Shown: one piece after another, positions 38,520 to 49,469 of the stretch | Numbering within the stretch: position 1 is the stretch's first letter | How the letters are laid out: the number at the start of each line of letters is the position of its first letter | Assembly (NCBI GenBank): GCA_018466975.1 | Contig: CM031555.1 | Location: 682,001-746,000 of the forward strand | Source: Sparassis latifolia | Lineage: Eukaryota; Basidiomycota; Agaricomycetes; Polyporales; Sparassidaceae | Direction: 5' to 3' | Length of the DNA: 64,000 nt | Notes under the pieces: generated by a model | What the model was told of the DNA's origin: nothing | Databases searched by the model: none | What the model saw: only the letters and a program-made list of their open reading frames with translations | Position numbers and translations under genes: made by a program

Positions 38520-38660
38520 AGCGAACGGGTAGAAGAGAGCAGCAGCAAAAGCGATATGGTGGGGTTGAAGAAAGTTAAAGAAAGCCTTCCACGGGCGCCA
38601 AACTGCACTCGTGCCGACTTTCCGCCCACTCTTTCAAGTTATTGCACTACATGTACAGTC
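38520..38660. promoter_or_regulatory. Compact bidirectional promoter, PPIL1 / DTD
   Basis: Only 141 bp lie between two divergent start codons. No TATA box is evident. Confidence 0.5.
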
Positions 38661-39546
38661 ATGCGAGCTGTTGTTCAACGCGTTAGTTCCGCGTCGGTCA
38701 CTGGTAAATACATGGGGCCACGAACTCTTAATCAACTAATGCTTTCCGTTCAGTTGGCAGTGAGATCATATCTTCCATCTCTCGAGGTCTGATGGTCCTG
38801 GTCGGCATTGGAAAAGGTCATTTAATTTCTCTTCCAGAGAAGAACGAATATTGAATGACTGCAAAATGCAGCATAGACGATACTACTGCCGATGTCGACA
38901 TACTCACCAAGAAGATGTACGCAAGTCTTCTATTTATGCATGCCGCAGCAACCTGAGATGTTGCTCTTTAGTCTTACTCTGCGATTATTCGACAATGGCT
39001 CTGGAGGCATGTGGAAAAAGAGCGTGCAGGACATTGAAGGGGACGTTCTCTGTGTCTCCCAGTTTACTCTCCTAGCCAACACATCGAAAGGTAACAAGCC
39101 AGATTTTCATCGTGCCATGGTTGGTTGGCTTAAATTACTTCTCGGTCCTTTACACTGACAAATGTGGATTCTCTCCAGAGCTCAGAGCCCTCTCGCGAGA
39201 TGTATTCCTTTTTCTTGGAGCGACTTTCAAAGTTGTATAACCCAGAAAGAATAAAAGGTACGCGGCTGAGCAGAATTGCCGTCTTTGACCAATTCAAGTT
39301 GTATTTCTTTTGGAATAGATGGACGCTTTGGTGCGATGATGGAAGTTCGCCTAACAAACGAGGTACATGCGGGTCCCGCTTTATCACAACTGTTCCTTCG
39401 TGAGACTGCTCTAACGTTACCCCTGCATTGGACGTACTACACTACAGGGTCCAGTAACCATCACCCTAGACTCGCGCAAGTTCGAATATATCGATCAACC
39501 GGCCAACAATACAACGGCTCAGAAAGAAGGAACCTCAAAAGAATAG
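38661..39546 (+). CDS. DTD1: D-aminoacyl-tRNA deacylase (DTD)
   Basis: Hydrolyses D-amino acids (and glycine mischarged on tRNA-Ala) from tRNAs, protecting translation; cytosolic dimer. Splicing seven exons gives 171 residues starting [16 protein letters not shown]. The two family active-site signatures are intact: SQFTLLA (the SQxxL motif) and TNEGPVT (the NxGPxT motif). Also present are [14 protein letters not shown] and [14 protein letters not shown]. All intron joins restore family sequence, including [11 protein letters not shown] across a 3' splice site at 38973. The C-terminal 20 residues ([13 protein letters not shown]) are a non-conserved tail. Confidence 0.95.
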
Positions 39547-40864
39547 AATGTTCCATGGCGAAAGAAGTAGACGTGCCCTACATCGTCCCCTGCATACCAA
39601 TGGCATTGGATAGTGTGCGTTTATCCATGTTGATTTGTAATTGCGATGGATGGGTTTGTAAACATCTCATCCTGTTCACACTACATATTGGAGCACTGCC
39701 CGCTCGCGTCGCGCAAGTATCCTTGCAGTATCCAAGCAGGATCTGCTGATCCCGCATTTTTCATGGTTCACAACAGACTGCATATGCTCAGTGCAATGCA
39801 AACTGGCGCTTGCGCAGATTTCTCAACGCAAATGAGCACCATCACTACAACATATGAAAGTCCGGCCCCGACTGGTTCCCGGCACCACCATCCACAGAGC
39901 TCAGAAAATCTTGTCATTCTTGTCAGTCCTTGCGCATTTCGTCTGGAATAAGACGCCCAGCTCTTCACAGCTCGTTTATTCGGCACCGCTGAAGCAGCGG
40001 TTGTGAGGTGAAACGCATCTATTCGGCATTTGTCAATCTCTTGGCCACTCAAGTGCCTCCTCCATATTCAGGGTCGTACCGAACTTGCAATTGGTCCACG
40101 GACACCCTCCCGAGATACTTACTCTTTCCCGAAATTATACCCCAGGATCCTTTAAAGCGGTGATTAGGTGCGCAACCTGGTATTTCGTCAGAGGTTGTGC
40201 GGTGCAGGGACTCGGCGTTTTGACGCAGTGAATGTACGAAGTGGATATGCGACTACCCAGTCAAACGTTTATCGGGAAGATTCTGGTCTTGAAAGCTTGA
40301 CACTTTCTGTCAACCGAGACCATTTCTTTGCTATTCAATCCGTTGATGGTCTGGCAGTGCAGTTATTCATCGCGAACCGTAGAGTAATTGATGCGCTCAA
40401 AGTGCGTTTCACTTGACTGCTCCGCATATCTCAGCAGCTTCTCGATGCCGGCGCTGTGAACACGATTGTGAATGCACCGACAAACGTCAGCGCAATACGA
40501 CATCAACAGCGAGGTATTCACCATTGGCTGAGTGGCACTTAAGTGTCCGACGCGCTCGCAGGTGACTACCAACACCGGACCACGATACTGGGAAAAGGCA
40601 GTACCAGCCTCGGTATGCTATAACCTCTGCGCGGTCGACGAAATAAAGTTGACGTTCGTGCTGCAGCGACGCGCAAACTACGCTGCAGGGTGTGCGGGCC
40701 TGATAGTCTAGAGATATCCGAGAGTCCGTAATGCGGAGTCCCGCATGCTCTATTTAACTGGAGCATAGTCCGCACCGATGACAGTAATGTGCTCTCTGAC
40801 AACACAACGCACCTGACACTGGTCTTCACCCCACTGAGCCAGGACTACCACAGTCCGTAGCAGG
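39547..40864. other. Intergenic between DTD1 and the first F-box gene
   Basis: About 1.3 kb with only short overlapping ORFs and no motif. No gene is claimed. Confidence 0.4.
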
Positions 40865-42329
40865 CTACGGACCACGGACGGCATCCAGCAGGTTTAGCTC
40901 GGAGATGTCACATTCTATCGCTTCCAGACGATAGAATGGCTCAAACAGCTTCTGCAAACTTTTCTGCCGGATCAATAAGTGAGTTCGACGCCTTCAACAT
41001 ATGCAGACAATAGTGCACGCACCTTCGCCTCTGGATCTCTGCATGAGCCCAACAGCCAGGAACCATTCGGGATGCGCAACCGCGGGAGCCACGGTGCTGC
41101 TTCTGCCAAACGCGAAATAGCTTTGAGAGTGATGGTGTTCCAGAACTGCAAGATCTGGATGGACGTCAACGTGGACAGGATCGCAAAGAAGTCGTCTTGG
41201 CGAGGACTGAATGGAAGATCAGTGAGTGAGAGGTGCTCGAGAGGGCGCGGCGGGGAAGATAAGGAGAGGATATCAGCCGCTTGAGACGTTGCACACTCGA
41301 GTGTCTTGAGACTGGGTAAGAGTCCCGGCGGGCAGTCTAGCGGTAGTCCTACGGCGGTCTCCGTGGACCCGACGAAGCAGTCAACGGAGAGGACCAATAT
41401 CTGCGGGTGGGCGACGAGGAACGAGACTGCAGCGGAGGGAGAGCAGGCGGCCCATCTGAGGTGCAACGAGCGCAAATCGGGCCATCGTCCACTCATAATA
41501 GATTGTTCTACGTTCGGCACGATATGCTCGCCTTTGAACGAGAAGCCTAAATGTAGTCTCTTTTTGGGTCTCTATAAGTACCATGTACATAGCATGTTGA
41601 TAGGCACTACGCACCTGCAACTTTGGGCAGTGCTCGCGCAACATGATCCCAAGAGTCTCAGTGTCAAGCCCGTAAAGGTCTGGCACAATACTTTCGACGG
41701 AAGTCCAATATTTAAAGCTCGTCAGGTTTGACAATTTGAACATCTTCGGCCCGAATACGTCAGTATTCAGTCGAAGTCTGAATTTCTTTGCTCAGATAAC
41801 GCACAGCGCCGCCCCATACGGGATAAGGCAGGGACTCCATGAAATCCTCGCGCACGTCGAGCTCCCTAAGGTTTCTGCAATGCGTAAGTGAGGTCCAGAC
41901 ATCCTCGCCGTCAGGCATCTTCTCGGCGATAAGAATATTTGTGGGACCACGCCATTTGAAGAAGATCAGATTGGAGAGATTCTTCATCGCCAAAATGAGT
42001 TGCAACTCTGCCTCTCTTTGTGTCACCTCGTGATTGCGCCGACAATCGGTATGGTCCACGAAAATAAACTGAGGAAGGCGGAATGGATGTCTATCTCCAA
42101 TCTCGAGGATTCGAACGTTACGGGCTAGGGATAAGTCCCGAGACAACGCTTTCCAGAGACAAATGGTTTCGACATTGCACCGTATGTGGCGCAGCTGCGT
42201 GTGTCGAGGAGACACAACAGACGCAATAATCTTGGACGACAGAGCGAACGCCAGAAGATCGTCAGCGTTGTCGACATGGCCAGCAATGGCTTCGAGGATT
42301 TCACAAGGTTGGTCATGAATCCGAGACAT
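40865..42329 (-). CDS. F-box/LRR protein, copy A of a local pair
   Basis: Predicted substrate adaptor of an SCF ubiquitin ligase. Four exons: the first begins MSRIHDQPCEILEAIAGHVD, and the F-box continues LLAFALSSKIIASVVSPRHT. The second is short (MFKLSNLTSFKYW to HCPKLQ). The third carries leucine-rich repeats (GRWPDLRSLHLRWAACSPS, DCPPGLLPSLKTLECATSQ, PLEHLSLTDLPF). The fourth is KSLQKLFEPFYRLEAIECDI to the stop at 40865-40867. Copy B (43871-45301) shares the same domain order and equivalent intron sites, proving recent common origin. Such F-box/LRR families are greatly expanded in agaricomycetes; targets are unknown. Introns are about 50-85 nt and all restore frame. Confidence 0.85.
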
Positions 42330-42706
42330 GGAGGTCAGCGTTCAAACGTTCAACTTGTTGGTTTCTTGTCCTGCTCGGTTGCGACCCTAGTCACCTGTTG
42401 CGACGACTCGGTCAATTGACACGGTCACGTGGCCGCGTCTTGTTATCTTCGGAATAGATGCTGGCCGCCTTGGGCTCTTCGCCTTATAATCTGAGTATTA
42501 AGTGGTCTCTACGCATAGGCTACTCACGGCAGTCACCGCGTAAAATTTCGCTTTAGTTCTGGCAAGTGTCCGAATGAAAGTATTTTATATTACAGCAAAG
42601 CTCACGACATCTCGAGACCGAGTCCGCGAAACTCGTGTCCGACATGCGTAGCATGTCCGTAACATCTTGTAAATCGGTGACTCAGGCACCCAGCTGTATA
42701 TGCACT
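42330..42706. other. Intergenic, promoter of F-box copy A and 3' flank of the secreted protein
   Basis: 377 bp with no gene seen. Confidence 0.4.
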
Positions 42707-43253
42707 TTAAATGACGTCAAGCGTGATGTTTTTCACTTCAAGATTCGGGTACGGCCCCCCCTGAGACCTGCAGTCAGCTAGCCCATCTTCTGGAAACTTT
42801 CAACACAGAGCGCACCCCGAGGAGAGCAAAGCGAGAACACGACAGCGAGGCCTGTCCAGCAGCCATGTACGATGGCACCTGTACGGTAAAGTTTTGGTAC
42901 GGCGCCTCGCCGGGCGTCTGGAAGACAGGCGCGTACGGTCCCTGGTAGAGGACCGTACCGAGCACCTGCGTGACATCGTACTCGGCGCAGCCACCGGTCC
43001 AGCCCGCGCACGACTCGAGTGCGATTACGATCGCAACTTCGTCGGCGCCGCTCATCTCTTGCTGAGAGAACGTGCTACGTCAGTGGAAGGTAGCAGCGAA
43101 AACGGAGTGACGTGCGGGTCTGGTGATTTGCACCGTGAAGTTTTCTCCGGGTGAGAAGGAGTCATACCCAGCAGGCGCAGTGATCCAGACCGTCTGGGCC
43201 AGTGCAGCGGCTGTGAGGCATGAGAAGACGAGGAAGTACTTGAAAAAAATCAT
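42707..43253 (-). CDS. Small secreted protein of a fungal Ser/Thr-rich cell-wall (Kre9/Knh1-like) type
   Basis: The signal peptide MIFFKYFLVFSCLTAAALAQ is followed by VWITAPAGYDSFSPGENFTV, the start of a beta-sandwich domain seen in many small basidiomycete secreted proteins. After an intron come EVAIVIALESCAGWTGGCAE, TQVLGTVLYQGPYAPVFQTP and YQNFTVQVPSYMAAGQASLS. Two oddities stand out. The first intron fits best as a GC-AG intron (GCACGT donor at 43114). At the 3' end, the family-like terminus GPYPNLEVKNITLDVI (stop at 42707) is only in frame if the G7 run at 42755-42761 were one base different. Otherwise the protein ends at about 42774 as printed. It lies between the two F-box paralogs. 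Role is probably in the cell wall or extracellular; unproven. Confidence 0.65.
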
Positions 43254-43870
43254 GAGTAGAAGGGTCGCTAGTGAGGGAAGAAACGGGGAGTGATCCCGGT
43301 TGCTTCGGCAGATGGGGTGCAGAATAACGCATAGGTCGTCCTCTTATATGCAGGCATGACCGCGTCGCCAAGAACCGATGCACGGAGTAGAGTTGGTCAT
43401 GGGAAGAGCTGCGCTATCCATTTTTGTCAGGGTAGAAAGGTAGTAGCTCTATCGCTCACGGTATGAGCCTCACCGCTGAGAGGGAGCTTATCGCTGCCGA
43501 TGGTTCGTTAGAATGGCAATAATAAACATGCTCTACTGGAAACGAAACACGTTCTGCCTTTGTAGGCAAGCGATCTTTCGTATACCTGTAGATCGTTGCT
43601 TGGCGTCCCGAGTGAGGTATATCTGTCAAATTCATCACCAAGGGATGGGCATATGAACAACATATAGGTGATTTAATGGCGTAGCAAGCCAACTTAGCTT
43701 ACTCAAGCGCGCCCCAAACCCAGAACTGTGACGAAGGTAGTCGCATGAAACGTACGAAGAACGGTCAAAGAGTCCGACATACGTAATGCTGCAGTTACAA
43801 CATCCATAAACACCCACATTGCAAGACCGCACACGCGCTGTGGAGCAGACACAAGACGTCGAGTATAGAT
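43254..43870. other. Intergenic upstream of the secreted protein gene
   Basis: About 620 bp containing its promoter and the 3' flank of F-box copy B. No gene seen. Confidence 0.4.
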
Positions 43871-45301
43871 CTACAGGTCCGAGCGCATAACATCCAGCAT
43901 ATTACATTCGGGGTTCTGACTCTCGAATGCCTCCAGGCAGCGGAACCGCGAAATCGCCGCCTGCCATTTCTTCTATATCACAGGTGAGCAGCCAGAACGT
44001 TACATCGCACAGATGGAGCACGCACCTTCTTCTTGTCAAAATTCAAATCGCTCAGAATTGCAGTACCGGAGGGGACACGCAGGCGCGTCAGCCAAGGCGC
44101 CGCCTGCGCTATGCATGCGACAAGATCGACGGTAGCCACCTGCAATTCCACACTCGTAACGGAGGGAAGCGCCGCCAGGAGCGCCGGGAAATCCTCGACG
44201 TGCGGGCCACGCCAGATGGAGACGTGCTCAATGGGACGTGGCTGGGCAGATGGAGCGGAGAGAAGTTCGATCGCACGTTCAGCTATAGATTCGAGTTTCC
44301 TCAAGTTCGGCAGCAGTCCGGGTGGGCAGTCTAGGGGCAGCAAGCGACCATGATATTGTGGATCACACCCGATGAGCTCGTCAATGGAGAGTTGAGACAG
44401 TTGGGGATGGGCAACGAAGAACGTGATCGCTGTTGCTGGAGAACAAGCAGCGCCGGTCAGACCCAGGGTGCGCAGATCTGGCCATCGGCCACTAAGAATG
44501 GATTCACCAGCGTCACGCGAACGGACTGGGGGTCGACAGGGGAGAGATAAGATGAGCTTCTGCGATGCTGATAAGTGGCATGTACGAGGGGTATCAAGAA
44601 CACCACACCTGCAACCTTGGGCAACGTTCGCGCAACATGACACCAAGAACGGTGGCATCAATGGGTCTAGAATCAGCAAAAAGACCAGTATACCTGAGTG
44701 TTGTCAAGTCTGACAAATTTAAAATCTACAATGCCCATTCAAATCACATCGTCTGGGACGTACAATAATGGGAAAGACTCACTGCGGCCTCAGATCCCGT
44801 AGGCGCCTGGTTAAGCCAATTATTCTCAGCAATATCGACATTCCCTAGGTTCCTGCAGCACGCCAGGGAAGTCCACACGTCTTGACGATCCGGTTCCATG
44901 TGGGCAATGACTACGTTGGCGGCGGATCGCCATTTGAAGGATACCAAGTTAGCAAGATTTTTGACTGCGACAATGAGTTCCAATTCTGCCTCTCTTCGAG
45001 ACACATCATGAGCGCACGGACGATCGCAGGTGCAAATGAAGCGAGGAACACGGCATGGGCTGCATGACATTATCTCGAGACTTCGAACGTTGCGCGCGAG
45101 GGATTGGTCGTGAGAGAACGCCCTCCAGAGGCACATGGCGTTGACATCGCACCGTATGTGGCGCAGCTGAGTGTGGCGGGGAGAGAGGATGGACGCAGTG
45201 AACTTGGATGCCAATGCGAACGACAGGGTATCGTCCGAGCAGTCGATCCACTCAGCGATGGCCTCGACGATCTCTGGAGGTAGATCAGTAGTGGTCCTCA
45301 T
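43871..45301 (-). CDS. F-box/LRR protein, copy B of the local pair
   Basis: Paralog of the gene at 40865-42329 and predicted SCF adaptor. It starts MRTTTDLPPEIVEAIAEWID with F-box continuation LSFALASKFTASILSPRHTQ, more conventional than copy A at its N terminus. The second exon begins ILNLSDLTTLR. The third holds the repeats GRWPDLRTLGLTGAACSP, DCPPGLLPNLRKLESIAER and PIEHVSIWRGPHVEDF. The last exon, KKWQAAISRFRCLEAFESQ to MRSDL, ends at 43871. Splice sites were chosen by frame restoration and match copy A. Shared blocks such as SPRHTQLRHIRC are nearly identical, while the LRR part has diverged more, consistent with changing substrate recognition (inference). Confidence 0.85.
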
Positions 45302-45598
45302 TCAGAGTCTTTTCTCTGCGGTCAGATACAACATTGAATTTCTGGACAACATCGAACGCACCCTGCAACAAGTACAGTACGTAGAGGTTTATGATGAGGA
45401 TCGTTTTATGAGATACTAACTTTGAAGCGGAGTAGGAGAATCAAAGGCGGAGATCGAACCAAACATTATGGCCTAATACAGTAGCACGCGATTGAATGAC
45501 ATCATCGCCATCAACAACGCGCCCGCCGCCCGCCGCGCTCTGCAGTCGCTGCTGCACCACGACCGCCTGTTGCTGCCCACCACGTCTTCGACGCCGCC
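45302..45598. promoter_or_regulatory. Divergent promoter, F-box copy B / NADH dehydrogenase
   Basis: 297 bp between the two start codons. The NADH dehydrogenase side becomes GC-rich after 45520. Confidence 0.4.
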
Positions 45599-48500
45599 AT
45601 GCTCGCAGCGCGGCGTTCTCTCCGGCCGCCCTCCGGGCTTGTCCGGTGCTGCGTCATCGTCTCCCGCCGGCCGACAGGCGCCGTCCGTCAGTTTTCTGTA
45701 TGCCGACCGACGCTTGCCGAGCAGCCTGCAGCGTCCTCCGCGTCGGCCACGCCACTGGCGTCCCGGTTGGAGCACCGCCGCTCGACGTGGTCTGCACGTG
45801 CACGGACGGCGGCAAAGTGGTCGGCGTTGCTGCTCGGGTCGACCGTCGTCGGCGTCCTCGTCCTCACGTCCTCCATCTTCCTCCACGACGCCTTCACCTA
45901 CACAGACCGCGTACGTCGTCCGGCTCTCCTTCGCCTCTCACGCCGTAGCTGACTCTCGCGCAGCATGTTGATCGCGTGCCCGTGTCCCCTCTCGCGCTCC
46001 ACCCCCACCGCGGCGGGCCCAAAAACCTGCCCATTGCCAAGGCCCTCCTGAGCGACATCCAGGACGACGAGAACGAAGCTCTCGCCAAGAAGCCCCGTCT
46101 CGTCATTGTCGGTGGTGGTTGGGGGGTCAGTTTCTTCCCCGCTGTTTTTGCCGTTTGCTGACCTGCGTTGCCTCGTGCGATGCGCTCTTCTCCTCCATGG
46201 ACTTGCCAGGCTGTAGGCGTACTCGATACCCTCCGCCCCGGCGACTACCACGTGACGCTCGTCTCTCCGGACACGTACACTACGTTCACGCCTCTTCTCC
46301 CTTGTGAGTACCCGACGTGCTGTCGGTGTAGTACGTATACTGACCGTGCCATGCGCACCTCCTCGTTCGCACCTCCTTCACATCCCACTTCTGGCTATGT
46401 TTTGATCGTCGTTTACGCCTGTATGCTATGCCCACTATGTATTCTCTCGTTCGCTTTCTTGCCTATTTGATGTGTTCACGCGGCTTCTTCCCAATCCATC
46501 CGGCTCTTACTCGCGTTCCTTGTCTGACCTGTTGTCTTATTCTCATATTTCCCTATCGCCTTCCCACCGCAGCCGCCGCAGTTGGCACTGTGCAAGTGCG
46601 CTCGCTGGTAGAGCCGCTGCGGAAAATAGTAGCCCGGCTGCACGGTCACGTCCTGAGCGCGAAAGCGACGGACCTGGTGATGTCCGAGCGGCTGCTCGAG
46701 GTCGAGACCGTCGCGCCGAGCGGGCAGAAGGAGCAGCTGTACATCCCGTGAGCGTCGCGCCTGCTTCATTCGCCAATCACGCTCACACGCACGCAGATAC
46801 GACAAGCTGATAATTGCGGTGGGCTCAACGTCGAGCACTCACGGCGTGGAAGGCCTGGAACACTGCTTCCAGCTGAAAACGATCGCGGACGCGCGACAGA
46901 TCCGGCAGCGCATCATCGACAACTTCGAGACGGCGGCGCTCCCGACGACGACCCCCGAGGAGCGGCAGCGGCTGCTCAGCTTTGTCGTGTGCGGCGGCGG
47001 GCCGACGGGCGTCGAGACCGCCGCGGAGATCTACGACCTGTGCCAGGAGGATGTGATCAGCTATGTGCGTCGCGGTCGCCTGTGTGTGCGTCGGTGCTGA
47101 TGAACATGTGTGTAGTATCCGAAGGTGTGCCGGGAGCAGGTGTCGATACACGTCATCCAGAGCCGGGAGCACATCCTGAACACGGTACGTCGTGCGTCGA
47201 TCCCAGTATGGGACGTCACTGACTCCCACCCAGTACTCCGAGGCGATCTCGCGGTATGCCGAGGTACGTGCCCCGCGGGCCCGTCGACCACACTACACAT
47301 TTGCTTACGCACCTCGCAGCGAAAGTTCAAGAGGGACAATATCGATCTGATCACGTCCGCGCGCGTCGGGCGCGTGCATGAGGACCGCGTCGTGTACACG
47401 ACGCGCGGGAAAGACGGGAAGACGGAGACTCACGAGATCCCGACTAACTTTGTGCTGTGGAGTACAGGGATTGCGATGAACCCGTTTACCGCGCGCATAT
47501 CCAGTCTACTGTACGTTGCTTCCCTTTTTGTGCATTTTGCTAGGAGTGTTAATTGGTGTTTGAGCGTAATAGACCGAACCAGGTGCACAAGAAAGCGATT
47601 GAGGTCGACGCGCACCTCCGCGTCAAGGGCGCGCCTCCGGGCGAGGTGTATGCCATCGGTGACGCGGCGACGGTGAGTTCTGATGGCGTACTTGTGATAC
47701 CCCAAGATGTTTGACACGGGTATAGATCGAAACGTCTGTCGTGGCGCACCTCATGGACCTCGTGGATGAAGCGGACAAGAACAAGGACGGCAAGATCGAC
47801 TTTGACGAATGGGAAGTTATGGGTCCGTCATTGTTACAACACGTGCACTGTGCGGCTCGCGTCTAACACGTATTGTTAGTCCGCCGCATCAAGGTACGGA
47901 TCCCTATGGCGGAGGATCAGCTCCAGAAGGTTCGTCTCGAGCGGGGCGACCTCGATAGTGATTGACTCCATGCACCCCATTAGGTCCGCGAATTGTTCGA
48001 CCTGTACGATTCGGACGCGGACAACAGCCTCAGCCTGAATGAGCTCGCGGTGCTCCTCCAAGAGATCGGGAACAAGATCACTGCGCTCCCCGCTGTGCGC
48101 CTTCCTCACCCGTGATCATGATACCGTGTGCTGGCCTGACTTGTTATCCACGTAGACCGCGCAGGTCGCGGCGCAGGAGGGCAAGTACCTCGGCAAGAAG
48201 CTGAGCAAGCTCGCGACCCAGCACGACGTGCTCGTCGCGAACGGGATCGAAGGACCTGGCGCGGACGAGGCCGTCTCGAAGCCGTTCCGATACCTCCACT
48301 TGGGCTCTCTCGCGTGCGTTTTGCTGCCCTCTTTACATTCCGGAGTGAATATGTGTTCCGCATGATATTGACTCGGAGGTGGTTTTTTGTGCTGCAGATA
48401 CATCGGGAATGCGGCGGTGTTCGACCTGGGCCGGATGAGCTTCATGGGCGGGCTTGCGGCGATGTACGCGTGGCGGAGCGTGTACTGGAGCGAGCAGGTG

Positions 48501-48641
48501 AGCTCGCGCACGCGCGCGCTGCTCATGATCGACTGGATCGTCCGGTGCGTGTCTCCCTCGTCGCGGTCTCGCGTGCTTGTCGCTCATTCGGTTTTCACCC
48601 GTTGCAGAGGCGTGTGGGGCCGCGATTTGTCGCGGCTGTGA
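45599..48641 (+). CDS. NDE1: Alternative (type II) NADH:ubiquinone oxidoreductase with EF-hands, mitochondrial
   Basis: Single-polypeptide, rotenone-insensitive dehydrogenase passing electrons from cytosolic NADH or NADPH to ubiquinone without pumping protons. More than ten exons. The N terminus MLAARRSLRPPSGLVRC is Arg/Ser-rich and looks like a mitochondrial presequence, followed by a hydrophobic span (WSALLLGSTVVGVLVLTSSI). FAD site: LVIVGGGWGAVGVL, completed by splicing. NADH site: FVVCGGGPTGVETAAEIYDL. Quinone-region motifs VLWSTGIAMNPF and VYAIGDAAT follow. Between the second Rossmann part and the C terminus sit EF-hand loops, DKNKDGKIDFDEWE and YDSDADNSLSLNELAVLL, so calcium control is expected, as in Neurospora NDE1. 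The C terminus YIGNAAVFDLGRMSFMGGLA and SEQVSSRTRALLMIDWIVR is the membrane anchor. External orientation is inferred from the transmembrane span. Confidence 0.94.
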
Positions 48642-48740
48642 GGTGGGTGTGGACCGGTAGATCGCGCTGTGGACTTCGAATGCGTGTTGGTGCGTGATAC
48701 TTAGATTATTTCTATCGTAGATACCAATGCATATTAGTCT

Positions 48741-48882
48741 ACCGGCTGATGCGTGTGGTGCTCGCAGCCTACATGTAGGTCCTCTGTACTGTATCTTACA
48801 GAGCAGATACCACCGGCTGATGCCTGTCGTCCTGGCGGCTTACGTGTAGGTCCTCTGTACTGTATTTTACAGAGTAGACACG
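48741..48882. repeat. 71-bp direct repeat, two tandem copies
   Basis: Two adjacent copies, starting at ACCGGCTGATGC 48741 and 48812, share CTGATGC and GTAGGTCCTCTGTACTGTAT. Each copy contains a CTCTGTA and TACAGAG inverted pair with an 8-nt loop. The copies differ at about a dozen positions. Confidence 0.75.
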
Positions 48883-49295
48883 TGACTACAGGCCTAGTGG
48901 CTAAATATTTTGCTATTCAGCTATCAGAGTAAGTATGCATGTTGAAGAAATTAAGGCTGTGCAGCATTTTCGGGTCTCATATTTGTTGCTGCTTCAGTCC
49001 CATACAGGTGGACGAAAAGCCGCTCAGAGTAAATTGCGTCGGTGGTGGTAGTTGGAGAAGGGAGACCATACTTCGAATATCAATATGAGTACTTTCTGGC
49101 GGCTCATTGGACAGTTTTCTCGCTTCGGAGCTCTGTGCTCATTGCCAGTGTAACCAATATTTACGACCACCTCAGCAGTTGCTTGATCCACAGCACCTAC
49201 CTCTTTTGGTCACTGCATTACCAAACCTAGTATACGGTGCCGAAGCACTCGAGAGCTTGAGCTTGCGCTGGCGCGTATCGCACGACTTCAATCTA
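48883..49295. other. Intergenic, no gene recognised
   Basis: The sequence between the tandem repeat and the MITE shows a weak ORF at 49107-49469 that runs through the MITE and so is not a gene. Confidence 0.35.
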
Positions 49296-49469
49296 CTATG
49301 CCAGACCGTTCAGTCGGCGCACCCCCCTAATCGGCACTTTCAGGGTTTCCACCAATCAGAGAGCACCGTTGGGCTTGGACGTGGGCGTCTGGTCTCGCGT
49401 AACGCATATTTCTTGCCTATATATGGTGCGCCGAATAGGGAGGTGCGCCGACTGAACGGTCTGGCATAG
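49296..49469. mobile_element. MITE with long terminal inverted repeats and TA target duplication
   Basis: The left end CTATGCCAGACCGTTCAGTC continuing GGCGCACC is mirrored perfectly by the right end (GGTGCGCC then GACTGAACGG then TCTGGCATAG). The inner 15-20 bp remain similar, giving repeats of about 45 bp in a 174-bp unit. TA flanks both sides (49294-49295 and 49470-49471), as for Tc1/mariner-type insertion. No coding capacity is present. It should be movable only in trans. Confidence 0.85.

Noticed and set aside
40908..40940. Hairpin CATTCTATCG / CGATAGAATG
   Set aside because: It lies inside the last exon of F-box copy A, so chance or coding constraint is a sufficient explanation.
46465..46535. 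Possible C/D snoRNA in the long NDE1 intron (TTGATGT to CTGA)
   Set aside because: Box C is poor and the bases before CTGA match no rRNA stretch I know.
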